Shown here piece after piece: positions 25,070 to 35,000 of a stretch of DNA of 64,000 bases; the stretch's first letter is position 1, and every line of letters begins with the position of its first letter. Under the pieces are notes generated by a model that saw only the letters and a program-made list of their open reading frames with translations, was not told the origin of the DNA and ran no database searches. Source of the DNA: Enhygromyxa salina (GTDB lineage Bacteria > Myxococcota_A > Polyangia > Nannocystales > Nannocystaceae); the NCBI RefSeq assembly GCF_000737335.2, contig NZ_JMCC02000011.1:62001-126000 (forward strand), in the 5' to 3' direction. A program made the translations under genes and the position numbers.

Positions 25070-27913
25070 TCAGGGCACGACGACGCGAAACGCCTGCCAG
25101 CCGGGGACCCCCTCGCTGCGCAGGCGTAGCTGCGTGTCGCGCAGCGCAGCGGCGCCGTCGAGCTGTTCGGGCGGAGCGAGCCGTGCAGCGGCGCCGGTCG
25201 CTTGTTCGTAGAGCGACACCCCGATCTCTCGCGCCAGGGCGTCGTCAACCTTGCCGTCGGCGGCCAGCACCCAGCGCGCGCCCGCCAGCACGAACGCCCG
25301 CCCGAGGTTCATCCCGCCCGCGAGGGTCTGATCGTCAACGGTCGCGGTGTCACACCCAGATAGAACGACGGCGGCTGGTACCCGCGGCAGCGCGAGGATG
25401 TCGATCACGCTGAGCTGGTCGCTGTCGTGCAACACCAGCGCGGCCTCCCAGCCGCCTGGGCCGCCGTGGGTGCCGTGGCCGGCGTAGTGAAGCAGCGCCG
25501 CCCCCGGCAGCGACTGGCTCAGCGCCGGGCCCGTGGCCGCCGCGCCGTTGAAGTGCTCGACCTCAAAGCCGCGCGCGAGCAGGCCACGCTCGACCTCGAT
25601 CGCCTCGGACTGCGCCTGCGGAAGATCGTTGGACGGGTTGGCGACGACGACCGCTCGCGCTGGTTCGACCGCGCTTGGGCCCGTGTGTGGGCGCGTCGAC
25701 AGGTCGAGGGCGTAGACGATCGGCGCGGCGTGTAGCAGCACGCCATCCTCGAACGCGAGCGCGTGGAAGGCCAAGCCCCAGCCCGCGCCAGTTGGGATCA
25801 CGCGGATCTGCTTGGCGGCCCGCAGGCGCGCGGAGATCGGTGCCAGGACCTGCTCGGCCCACGCGTGGTCGGTGTGGCCGTCCACGGGCGGGTCCGCGGC
25901 CGCGGCCACGCTGACACCTTCGCTGTCGGCGACGAATACCCATGAGCCGCCCCCGCCCGCGGGAAACTGCATCAGCGTGAGTTCATCGGGGCGGATCGGC
26001 GGCAGCGTCTCGCAGCCCGGCGGCTCGCGCTGATCAGCGACGATCCCCAGCGCGAGGTCGAGCAGGGCCATGGCCTCCGTCATCCGGGCGGCGCGTCGGC
26101 TCTCGCGACGCTCGCGCTCCGGCGCGGAGAACTGCCAGTCTTCCCGACGCTCGGCCGCCAGCTGGTCGCGCGCGGCGACGAACCGAAACAACAGGTCTTC
26201 GCGATCGGCCCGTTGGCTGGGGCTGAGGCTCGCTATCCGGGCCGCACGATCGATCGTGCGCAGGGTTCGGCCGCGAGCCAGCCGCGCCCGACAAAACGCC
26301 TCGTCAACCCTTCCAGTCTGGATCAGCAGATCGACGAGACCCTCGGCGCTGGCCCGCTTGCCGAACAAGAACAACTCGCGGCCTGGATCAACCCCGACGC
26401 TGGTGAGCGTGTCCTCGAGCAACAGCTCGGCGACCTCGAGCGAGTCGATCGCGGCCTCGCGCAGCCCGTAGGCCTCGAGGGTCCGCGCGTGGCGAACCGT
26501 GGCGATCCAGCGCAACCCCGGCTCGCCCTCGCCGATCTCCGGGCGGCCAACGAGCGGCGGGATCAGCTGCTCGCGCCCGGTCGCAACGCCGATCTGCGCC
26601 TCGATCTCTGCGACCCAGGGCTGCAGGTACGTGGGCACGCCCGCGACAATGGCCTCGCTGATCCACGCCCAGGCCTCCTCGGGTTCGTGCTCGGCGAGCG
26701 CGACCAAGGCCAGGTTCACGCGCGCGGCGTTGTAGGGATCCGGGCACCGACCCGCAGCATCCACCGCGGCGAGCTGCGCCTCCATCAGCTCACGCGGTGG
26801 ATCGTGAGGGAGCCCGGCCTCGGCCAAGAGCAGGTGGATCCAGCCAACGTTGCCCTGCGCGCGCGCGCGATCCTTGCAGCTCACGCCCGGCGCCGCGGCG
26901 CTGGCTTCCACGTCGCGCGCGACCTCCAGCGCTTCGTCGCCGCGACCAAGCTGGGCCAGCGAGGTCGCCAGCTGTTCGCTCGCAGCCAAGGTGGTTCGAA
27001 ACATTCCCAGCCGCTCGGCCCCGCGGCGCGCCTCCTCGAGCGCGCGCACCGATCCGCCAAGATCCCCGGTCAGGGCCGCGAGCACGCCGCCGTAGTAGTC
27101 CCCCCACACCCTCGCCTCGGGCAGCTTGGCGCCCGCGTGCTCGAGGGTCTCGACCCACTCGTGCGCACCGGCCAGATCACCGTTTTGCATGCGCAGAGCC
27201 GCCGCCGCTGCGGCGCAGTCGGCGAGATCGCGGGTCCGCCCGATCGAGCGCGCGAGCGTGGCGGCTTGCTCGGTGCGCACCAACGCTTGGTCGGGGTCGA
27301 CGCCACCAAGCAGTCGCCGCAGGCGCTGCAACACCGCGAGCTGCTGGGTCGGAGCCAGCGCGCCGCCCTCGAGGGCGGCGCCCAGCATCTCAATCGCCTG
27401 ACGGGGGTCGCCGCCGCGGCTGAGCTGCTCGGCGCGCGCGAGCTCGGCCACGATCGGCTCTCGGACCAGGGTCAGCTCGAACGGAGCGGTCCACGGCGGC
27501 TCGATGCCCTCGATTTGAACGGCGCCGGCCGTGGCGGCCACGGGCAGCGCGAACCGCTGCCCGCCATCGACCGCCAAGCTCTGGGTCTCGAGCCGCGTCC
27601 CATCCACGCTGACGCGCAGCTCCGCCTTGGCCTGGATGTCGACCCAGACCTGCAGCGTCGCGTCGCTGCCCTCGTCGAGGTGACATGTGCCAGGCTCGAT
27701 GTGACGGCAGCCCGCGAGTTCGATCGTGGGTGGTGGCACGGCAGCCAACACGAGCTGCTCGCGCGCGGCCCCTTCGGCCGCGGACTCCCGCTGGCAAGCG
27801 CTGGCCAGCAAGGCGAGAACGCTCGCTGCCAGGGGTGCACCCGTCCACCAACGCCGACCGCGAGCGGGCGAGGAGCCGCGCCGGAGCTGAGAACACAGTG
27901 CGCGACGCGTCAC
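25070..27913 (-). CDS. Lipid-anchored TPR/CHAT protease-like protein
   Basis: The 947-residue product begins at GTG 27913, overlapping the upstream stop as GTGA, and has a lipoprotein signal (LAASVLALLASACQ). Helical TPR-like repeats fill about residues 140-560. The C-terminal third is a CHAT domain, a caspase-like cysteine protease fold, with its dyad visible: H813 in LLHYAGHGTHGG and C854 in VVLSGCDTATVDD. CHAT domains act as proteases, for example separase-like or in gasdermin-cleaving bacterial defence. Lipid anchoring would put this one outside the cytoplasm, which is unusual. It is the third gene of the sigma factor operon. Confidence 0.85.
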   Translation of the reverse strand: MTRRALCSQLRRGSSPARGRRWWTGAPLAASVLALLASACQRESAAEGAAREQLVLAAVPPPTIELAGCRHIEPGTCHLDEGSDATLQVWVDIQAKAELRVSVDGTRLETQSLAVDGGQRFALPVAATAGAVQIEGIEPPWTAPFELTLVREPIVAELARAEQLSRGGDPRQAIEMLGAALEGGALAPTQQLAVLQRLRRLLGGVDPDQALVRTEQAATLARSIGRTRDLADCAAAAAALRMQNGDLAGAHEWVETLEHAGAKLPEARVWGDYYGGVLAALTGDLGGSVRALEEARRGAERLGMFRTTLAASEQLATSLAQLGRGDEALEVARDVEASAAAPGVSCKDRARAQGNVGWIHLLLAEAGLPHDPPRELMEAQLAAVDAAGRCPDPYNAARVNLALVALAEHEPEEAWAWISEAIVAGVPTYLQPWVAEIEAQIGVATGREQLIPPLVGRPEIGEGEPGLRWIATVRHARTLEAYGLREAAIDSLEVAELLLEDTLTSVGVDPGRELFLFGKRASAEGLVDLLIQTGRVDEAFCRARLARGRTLRTIDRAARIASLSPSQRADREDLLFRFVAARDQLAAERREDWQFSAPERERRESRRAARMTEAMALLDLALGIVADQREPPGCETLPPIRPDELTLMQFPAGGGGSWVFVADSEGVSVAAAADPPVDGHTDHAWAEQVLAPISARLRAAKQIRVIPTGAGWGLAFHALAFEDGVLLHAAPIVYALDLSTRPHTGPSAVEPARAVVVANPSNDLPQAQSEAIEVERGLLARGFEVEHFNGAAATGPALSQSLPGAALLHYAGHGTHGGPGGWEAALVLHDSDQLSVIDILALPRVPAAVVLSGCDTATVDDQTLAGGMNLGRAFVLAGARWVLAADGKVDDALAREIGVSLYEQATGAAARLAPPEQLDGAAALRDTQLRLRSEGVPGWQAFRVVVP

Positions 27914-28719
27914 TCGGCGACGATGATCACCCGAAACTCGACGCGGCGCCACGCACCCGGTTTGTCAGCCGCTTCGCTGCTGCCCGGGAGTTGATCGGGT
28001 TCGGCGATCAACAGGGCGAGGGTCCAGTCGCCAGGCGTGAGCGCGAGGTGGGTATCGAGCTGCCCGCGCACGCGGATCGCCCCCTCTGGAGATGTCTGCG
28101 CCGCCAGCTGGGGCGTAAACCGAAGCTCGCCGTCGGCCGAGCGGCCGAGCAGCGCCACCGCGACCGGAGCGCGCACGGGCTCGCTCGGCGTGAACTGCCA
28201 GTCAATTTCATCGCTGGCCCGCAGCGTGATCGTGGGCGCCCCCTGGCCCATCGCGTGGTCGGGATCCGAGCGCTGACTGGCCGCGCCCCCCCGCAGTTGG
28301 GTGATCTCGTAGTCCGGGACCATGGCCAGCTGCGGGTCCTGGTTGGAGCTTGGGCCCACGCCCGAGACGCCCAGCCAGATCAGCGCGACGGCGGCGGCAG
28401 CCGATGCCAGTACGATCGCTATCGCGGCCACCGAGCGACGACGAGGCGCGAGCTCGATCACCTTGGCGGGCTCCGACTCGACCGGCTCCGACTCGGCCGG
28501 CTCCGGCGTTGGCTCCGGCGTTGGCTCCGGCTCCACGCTCGCCTGCGGCTCCGCGAACATCGCCTCCATCGCGTCCAAGATATCCGCTCGCTCCGCATCC
28601 GAGAACGGCCGCGAGCGCTCGTCCTCGACCTCATCGCCCTCGTTGATCGGGAGGTCGGCGTCCGCGGCGAGGTCCTCGCGTTGGTGGCGTCCGAGCGCAT
28701 GCAGGAGTTCGTCAGTCAT
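27910..28719 (-). CDS. Single-pass membrane protein, possible anti-sigma factor
   Basis: The 269-residue product has an acidic cytoplasmic N-terminus of about 60 residues, a Pro/Glu linker (EPEPTPEPTPEP), one transmembrane helix at about 96-118 after APRRR, and a C-terminal beta-rich domain of about 150 residues outside. This is the topology of anti-sigma factors. The gene overlaps the sigma factor gene by 8 bp and the CHAT gene by 4 bp. No zinc-binding HxxxCxxC motif is seen, so it is not a classic ZAS anti-sigma. An alternative is a carrier or chaperone for the CHAT lipoprotein. Confidence 0.72.
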   Translation of the reverse strand: MTDELLHALGRHQREDLAADADLPINEGDEVEDERSRPFSDAERADILDAMEAMFAEPQASVEPEPTPEPTPEPAESEPVESEPAKVIELAPRRRSVAAIAIVLASAAAAVALIWLGVSGVGPSSNQDPQLAMVPDYEITQLRGGAASQRSDPDHAMGQGAPTITLRASDEIDWQFTPSEPVRAPVAVALLGRSADGELRFTPQLAAQTSPEGAIRVRGQLDTHLALTPGDWTLALLIAEPDQLPGSSEAADKPGAWRRVEFRVIIVAE

Positions 28720-29374
28720 GACTCGCCATTCCCCTTGTCGCCGCGGTGCCCGACGATGATGCAGTCTTTTCGAGGGCGTGGGCGCGAGCCAACTTGCGCG
28801 TACGATAGCACCACGCGTTCACGGCTCCGCGGGTCATACCCAGGCTCTGCGCGACCTCGGCGGGGTCGCGCTCTTGCACGAACAGCTGATCGAACAGCTC
28901 GTGATCCCGGGTGTTCATGTTTGCATACAGCCGATCGAGCACCGCGCCGAGCTCGGCCCGCTGCTCCAACAAGAGCACCAACTCCGCGTCACCCTCGGTG
29001 TCCGTGTCGCCTTCGATCGTGTGGGGATCGATCGGCTCGTCCGCCCACGGGTTGCCCTTGCGCTGGCCAAGAATGCGCGCAACTTTCCGGCGCGCGACCA
29101 ACCGGACGAAGCTGTCGAGGCTGCGCCCGCGCTGTGGGTCCCAACGCCGAAGCTCGTGCCCATCCCGCTCGAACAGCGAGATGAGCACGTCCTGGACCAG
29201 GTCACGGACCTCTTGGCGAGGGTCCCGCTGCTGCGCCGGAGCGAGTCGGCGCAGCACGAAGCTGACCTCGCGCTGGATCGTGTCGAGCAGGCGCCCGGCC
29301 AGCTCGCGCCGTGCGACCGCGTTCCCAGCCAGCGCCGCCTGAACCAGGCGCTCGTCGTCCGGGGAGCTAGACAC
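28712..29374 (-). CDS. ECF-like RNA polymerase sigma factor
   Basis: The 220-residue product has region 2 (EVRDLVQDVLISLFERDG and the following RSLDSFVRLVARRKVARIL) and region 4 with a helix-turn-helix (ERDPAEVAQSLGMTRGAVNA, then WCYRTRKLARA), the layout of an ECF sigma-70 protein. I chose GTG 29374, giving VSSSPDDERLVQAALAG, where homology-like sequence begins; the frame is open upstream without such sequence. It overlaps the next gene by 8 bp, so sigma, membrane protein and CHAT protease form one translationally coupled operon. It probably autoregulates this operon, but I cannot define its promoter consensus from one window. Confidence 0.83.
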   Translation of the reverse strand: MSSSPDDERLVQAALAGNAVARRELAGRLLDTIQREVSFVLRRLAPAQQRDPRQEVRDLVQDVLISLFERDGHELRRWDPQRGRSLDSFVRLVARRKVARILGQRKGNPWADEPIDPHTIEGDTDTEGDAELVLLLEQRAELGAVLDRLYANMNTRDHELFDQLFVQERDPAEVAQSLGMTRGAVNAWCYRTRKLARAHALEKTASSSGTAATRGMASHD

Positions 29375-29456
29375 CGATGCTTGATACCAAACCCGCCCGG
29401 GGCCCGCGAGTGAACGCTCATGCACAGACCTCGTGTGCCCGGGGTCGAGGTTTCGA

Positions 29457-30011
29457 TCACGACCAGGGGTTGTAGGGGTATGGCATCCCGGTGATCGCCT
29501 GAAAGGTCTCGGCCCAGGTGGTGGAGAAATACCAGTAGGTCCAGCCGCCGCCGGCGTAGTAGTCGACAGCCTGCCAGTTGAAGGGCAGCCCGCAGGCCTC
29601 GGGGACGATCTCGTCAGCCCACAGATCGTGGACGGGCTTGAACATGGATGGTGCCCCCGCCTCGAGCGCCCACCGAGCCTCCTGGGTGTCGCCATGGACG
29701 TCCATGACGATGTCGGCCTGGGCGCTGCCGAGCGTCATGATGCCCACGCAGTCGAGCACTTCGTCATTGTCGTCGACAACGCAGTCCAGGCTGATCGATG
29801 TGGCGTAGCTCTTGTTGCCCAGCTGGGCGGTCCCCTGGGCATCCAAGCTGAAGTCGAAGCCGACCGACGTCTTCTGCTTTGCCGACCGAAAGCCGTTCGA
29901 TATGCTCAGGCTCGCGGCCTGAGCCGTGCTCGCTATTGCCAGCGTCAAGGGCAGCGCCAGGGCGGGCAAGCAGACAGTCAAGATTGTACGGGTTCGCGTG
30001 TTCGGTATCAT
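29457..30011 (-). CDS. Secreted protein of unknown function
   Basis: The 184-residue product carries a Sec signal peptide ending TAQAA (cleavage after about residue 33). The mature part is beta-rich with two Cys in LDCVVDDNDEVLDCVG, likely a disulfide, another Cys in PEACGLPFNW, and an aromatic C-terminal region (DYYAGGGWTYWYFS). No family is recognised. It lies 82 bp upstream of the sigma factor in the same direction and may belong to that operon. The gene divergent from it at 30154 encodes a subtilisin-like lipoprotein. Confidence 0.7.
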   Translation of the reverse strand: MIPNTRTRTILTVCLPALALPLTLAIASTAQAASLSISNGFRSAKQKTSVGFDFSLDAQGTAQLGNKSYATSISLDCVVDDNDEVLDCVGIMTLGSAQADIVMDVHGDTQEARWALEAGAPSMFKPVHDLWADEIVPEACGLPFNWQAVDYYAGGGWTYWYFSTTWAETFQAITGMPYPYNPWS

Positions 30012-30153
30012 TTTTCAGGTCTCGCAGTGCAGTGGTTGAGGGAGCTCGTGGGTGATCACCGACCCCGTTGCCGACGAGGCCCGCTGCGATGACAAAACAA
30101 ACCTCCGCTTGCTCTCCCGTCATTGGCGGCCCCGTAGAAGCCAAAGGACAGAC

Positions 30154-32058
30154 ATGACCGCAGACACCCGCTTCCTCCGTATCCTCGCCCCGCTCCTGGC
30201 GCTGACGGCCGTCGCTTGTGACGACGTCGAGCCCGAGTCGGACGACGCGCTCCTGCGCGCTGGTGGCCTGAGCGACGCGGCGTGTCCAGCCCACCGTCAG
30301 ATCGCCCGCAAGCTGGTCAAGAACTGCCCGGTCGTAGCCAACTGGCAGGCGACCAAGCTGTTTGCGGGCGCCGGGGGCGTGCTCGGCAACTACTGCACCT
30401 ACACCTGGCAGGGCGTCCCCGGCCAAGAAGATGTGGCCCCGCTCGTCAACCACCCCAGCTTGGCGGCGGTGGGCTCCGACTGTGAGGTCGTGTTCGAACA
30501 GGGCGCGCCCGCCCACGACGCGGTCTGGTCCGAGCTCGATCCCGACATCTTGGATCTGTTTCACGAGTCGATTGGCTGGGCCAGCGCTGCGGATCTGTCC
30601 CTCTCCACCTCCGAGGCGTCGCGTGTGCCGGTCGTGGTCGCGGTGCTCGACTCGGTCCCCGAGCCCGCGCCGGCCAACCCGAGCTCGCAGCACGGTGAGA
30701 TCATGGTCCGCATGATTCAGGACATCGCGTGTCCGCATCCAACCAAGCCGTGTGTTGTCGATGTCGTGCGTGGTCTCGCCATGCCCCGGCTCGCCGCCCA
30801 GCAGATCGACCTTGTCAACGGTGGCTACTTCGGCTCGCAGGGCGACACCGCCAAGAGCATCTACGCCGCGATCGAAGACTGGCGGACCACCAATTGGGGC
30901 CAACAGACGCCCAAGGTGGTCTTGAACATGAGCCTGGGTTGGGACCCGGAGTTTGGCGAGCTCGCGGTCGACTCGCCCGCTGTGGCCGCGGTCTACACCG
31001 CCCTGGAGTACGCGTCCTGCAACGGCGCGATCATCATTGCGGCCGCTGGCAACCAGGGCCACCTGTGCTCCACCGGGGCGCTGCTGCCGGGCGCGTGGGA
31101 GGAACACGCCGCCCCATCACAGGCCCGATGCAACGCGCTCGGGGTCGCTTCCCCGGCCCCAACCACCAACTACCGGCCGCTCGTTTACTCGGTCGGCGGC
31201 CTCGATCATGCGCTGTCTCCCATGCCGGGCTCGCGCGAGGACGGCATGCCTCGGCTCGCGTCTTCGGCGACCCACGCGGTCGGCCGCGGCGACAGCACGG
31301 CGGTGACCGGCACCTCCGCTGCCGCGGCGACGGCCGCTGGCGCGGCGGCGTTGGTCTGGTCCTACAACCCACAATTTCGCGCCGATCAGGTGATGTCGGT
31401 CATCTACGACTCCGGCGTGAACACCGGGATGACCGCCGACTACGTTGGCCCCGGTGGCCTCACCAATGTCCGCAAGCTCGATGTGTGCGCGGCGCTCGAG
31501 CACGCCTGCAACATGCTCGGGAGCAGCTGCCCGGCCGTGCCCTTCGCCAACCAGCTGTCGTGCATCAACGCCCCGCCGGCCGTGAGCCTGAGCGACCTGT
31601 TTGCCCAGCTCGCCCACGCGGTCCCAGACCACGCGCTGACACCCAACTTTGGCCCCGCGGTTCCGTGTCCGGCCAGCTGCGGCTACCCGGAGACCGCATA
31701 CTTCGCGTCCAGCCAAGGCGCCTGTCCCACGCCGATCCTGCCGGCCCTGCCCTTCGTCGAGCCCCAGCCAACCCAGATCGGCTGCCCCAACTGCACCCTC
31801 GATGTCACTTCGAGCATCGTCTATGCGTCGCTCGATCCCGACTATGCCTATGACACGCTGCGCAGCGTGGCCGTGAGCGTGTTCGATGGCAGCGAGCACT
31901 ACTACTTCGACCTGGGCCCGATCCCGCTCACCGCGACCGAGATCACCACGATCCAGCTCGACCCCGAGCTGATGCCCCCAACCGTCGTCGCCAGTAAGAT
32001 CTCGCTGACCTTCGCCGAGTATCCGCGCGACGTCACCAACGAGCTGCTGATCAACTGA
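30154..32058 (+). CDS. Subtilisin-like (S8) serine protease lipoprotein
   Basis: The 634-residue product starts at ATG 30154 with AAAGGA five bases upstream. It has a lipoprotein signal (LAPLLALTAVACDD). The S8 catalytic residues are visible: D166 in VVAVLDSVPE, H180 in SSQHGEIMVRMI, the oxyanion N300 in AAAGNQGHL and S388 in GTSAAAATAAGAAAL. The Asp-His spacing is only 14 residues, shorter than in most subtilases, though both motifs read well. The C-terminal ~170 residues hold several Cys pairs and a beta domain. Role: extracytoplasmic proteolysis, in keeping with predatory myxobacteria; the substrate is unknown. Confidence 0.82.
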   Translation: MTADTRFLRILAPLLALTAVACDDVEPESDDALLRAGGLSDAACPAHRQIARKLVKNCPVVANWQATKLFAGAGGVLGNYCTYTWQGVPGQEDVAPLVNHPSLAAVGSDCEVVFEQGAPAHDAVWSELDPDILDLFHESIGWASAADLSLSTSEASRVPVVVAVLDSVPEPAPANPSSQHGEIMVRMIQDIACPHPTKPCVVDVVRGLAMPRLAAQQIDLVNGGYFGSQGDTAKSIYAAIEDWRTTNWGQQTPKVVLNMSLGWDPEFGELAVDSPAVAAVYTALEYASCNGAIIIAAAGNQGHLCSTGALLPGAWEEHAAPSQARCNALGVASPAPTTNYRPLVYSVGGLDHALSPMPGSREDGMPRLASSATHAVGRGDSTAVTGTSAAAATAAGAAALVWSYNPQFRADQVMSVIYDSGVNTGMTADYVGPGGLTNVRKLDVCAALEHACNMLGSSCPAVPFANQLSCINAPPAVSLSDLFAQLAHAVPDHALTPNFGPAVPCPASCGYPETAYFASSQGACPTPILPALPFVEPQPTQIGCPNCTLDVTSSIVYASLDPDYAYDTLRSVAVSVFDGSEHYYFDLGPIPLTATEITTIQLDPELMPPTVVASKISLTFAEYPRDVTNELLIN

Positions 32059-32080
32059 ACCGCGCCCCGCACCCTGTCGG

Positions 32081-35000
32081 CTACTCCGCCCCGTCTTCGA
32101 GCCGGGCGATCAGCAGCTCGTAGGTGCGGCGCTGATCCGGCCGGGCGCGCCGCGAGACTCGCCGCAAGGTCGGCACGATCTCGCGGCCCCAGATCGCCAG
32201 CGCGTCGAAGGCCGCGTCGCGCAGCTTGGTGTCGCGGTGGGTCGTGTACGCGAGCACGGCCGTGACGCCGGGCTCGTGGCGGCCGTTGGCCAGGGTCTTC
32301 ATCAAGCCGGGGATGACCTCGCGGCGGGTCTCGATCGCCAACACCCGGGCGGTCGTGGCCAGGCAGCGCTCGCGCGGGGCGACCTTGCGCAAGGCTCGGA
32401 GCGCGGCGCTGCGGACCCGGGCGCGGGGATCCACGCTCAGCTGCTCGAGCGCGTTGGCGGCTCGCTCTCCGTGGTCGCTGAGCGCGTGCACGGCCCGTAC
32501 GGCAAGGCCGATCTCGACGCCGTGCTCGTCGATCGAGGCGACGAGCTGGTCGAGGTTCATGCTGCGGATGGGATCGTCGAGCAAGACCTCGCCAGCGGAG
32601 TCGATCGGGTCGGGCTCTGGGTCTTCCTCGATCAGGTGGGCGACCTCGTCCGGGGCCCGCTCGGCCAGCTCGCGGACCAAGGTCGCCAGCGCCAGCGAGC
32701 CGTCGGGCACCAGCAGCCTGACCAAGCCAAATTCGCCGGCCAGCGCCTGGGTCCGCGCGAGGGGGATCAGCAGCGACTGATCCACTGTGGAGATCAGCGG
32801 CGCCAGCTCGAGCTGCCCGCGCGACCACGCTTCGACCCACACTGGCAAGAAGCGTTGCTGCTGAATCGCGTCGAGCCGCTCCGCCAGCGCCTGCGCGTGC
32901 CGAGAATGCGCGATCGGGTCGGGGGGCGCGTCGGCGTGGATGCCTGGCCACGCCTCGAGGTGGTTGGCGAGGATCCTGAGCGCCCAGGAGCCTAGCTCGA
33001 TGCTGCCAGCGAGGTAGGCGTGAAGGACGTCAGCCCAGCGCGGGCGGGCTTCCGGCCAGGCCAACAGTCGCTCGGCCGCGCGGGTCCGAAGCTTCGGGTC
33101 ATCGTTGGTGAGCGCGGTCGAGAGCGCTTCGAGCCGCGCGCGCGAGGGCGGCAGATCACTCGGCGGGCGGCGCTCGGGTGGCGGCTCGGGTGGAACTGGC
33201 AGGCCAAGCGGTCGCCCCTGCAAGACCTCCAAGAGCCACGCGTCCGGGCAACCGGGCAGGTGCGCGGCGCTGGGCGAGGGGCAGGCACACACGCTTCGGT
33301 GCCACGCCTGGATCTCGCGCCGCAGCTGCTTGTAGACCTCGCTCTCGTCCTCACGCTCGCTCGGCAGCGCGAGCACTTCGGCGAGCAAGCGGGTGCTGTC
33401 GCCGACCACGTCGGGCCCGATCCGGCACGCTGCCAGGCACGCGTCGAGATCCGCCCGCGTCCGAACCGCCCCGAGCTGGCCAAGCAATTCATGGCGACGA
33501 TCACCGCGGACCTCGGCGCACGGCGGCAGCGCGCGCAGCAAGGTCAAGGCGCGCATCCGCTGAGCGGGGGTTGGGCTGACCGGGACCACGCAGCGCTCGA
33601 TGAACGCGGTGATCAACGCGGCGATCGACTCGGTGGGCGGCGGCGGCTCGGCCTCTGGCTGGTGGGTCAGCGCCAGCGCGAGCTCGAGCAGCCCGTCGAG
33701 GTGCTGCGCCTCGCTGTCCGTCGCGGCTTCGAGCACCAGCCCCGCGGCTTGGCTCGCTCGATCATCGCCGGCGAGTTGCTGCGGCCGGATCCACGCCAGC
33801 CAATCGGCGAGCCCCGCCCGAACACACCCGAGCACCGGCTGGAGCTCCCAGATCCGCATGCCGACGCGCGCCTCGGCCAGCACGCTCGCCGCCTCGGGCG
33901 AGAACCCTTCGAGCCGCAGGCGCCTGGTCGGATCATCCTTGGTTGGCGCGGGCCGAAGCTTGGCCCGGTACAGGGCCTCGGCCAGAGCCTGCTGGGATGC
34001 GTCGGCGAGGGTGATCGTGCCGTCGAGCGCGGCCTCGACCAACGCCGCGTGGACGGGGTTCGACGAGCCGGCCAAGCGCAGCGCGGCCGCTAAGCTCGAG
34101 GTGCCGCTGATCGCCTCGCGCAGCATTCGCTGGCGCCGATCATGTGGACGCGGCGGGCCCTCGGCGACCAGGGCGTCAACCAAGATCGCGGCGCGGGCGG
34201 GCCCCGCCACGGCCTCGAGCGCGTCGAGCAGCAGCTCGCGCAGGCGAGCATTTTCGTGGTGCGCCAGGCCGGCGACCAGCGCGGGCACGCAGCGCCGCGA
34301 CCCGACAACCCCGAGCGCCTCGGCGGCCGCCTGCATGATCGACATGGACACGCCACGCAGCGAAGCGATGACCATGGGCTCGGCCCAGCGCGCCTCGAAG
34401 CGCGCGACGGCGGCCAGGGCCTGGCGAACCAGCCGGCCGTCCTTTGACCCGGTCAGCCGACACAGCGAGAGCTCGAGCCCCGGCGAGCCGCCCTCTGCGG
34501 GGCCGTTGTCCGTCCCCTCGTCCGACAAGATCGCCTCGATCGCGGCGCGCTGGACGTTTGGATCGGCGTGGCGCCAGAACGGCTCGATGAAGCGCAGCCA
34601 GGGCCCGCGCGGCTGTTGACGCGCGATCGTCTCGAGCAAGGCCACGCAGATCGGCGCCTGGGGCCGCTCGCGCAGCCAGTCGGTCGCCAGCGCCAGCACC
34701 AGGTCACGGCCTGTCTCGGGCGCCGCGTCGATCCAGCGTCGCACCGCGCGACCGCTGGCGATCAAGTGTCGGCCGTAGCGATAGATCTGCTGCTCGAGCT
34801 CGGGCAGCGAGGCGCGCTTGATCAGGAAGTCGCCGTCGAGCGCGAGCTGGACGACGTGGGCATAGACGATCCGAAACAAGCGCGTGATCTCGGCCAGATG
34901 GCGAAGCTCGCCGGCCTCGCACAGCAGCTCGAGGGCCGCGCGCGGATCGACCCGGTGCGACGGATCCGGCGGCCACGCGGCCTCGGTGTAGATCGTTGCG

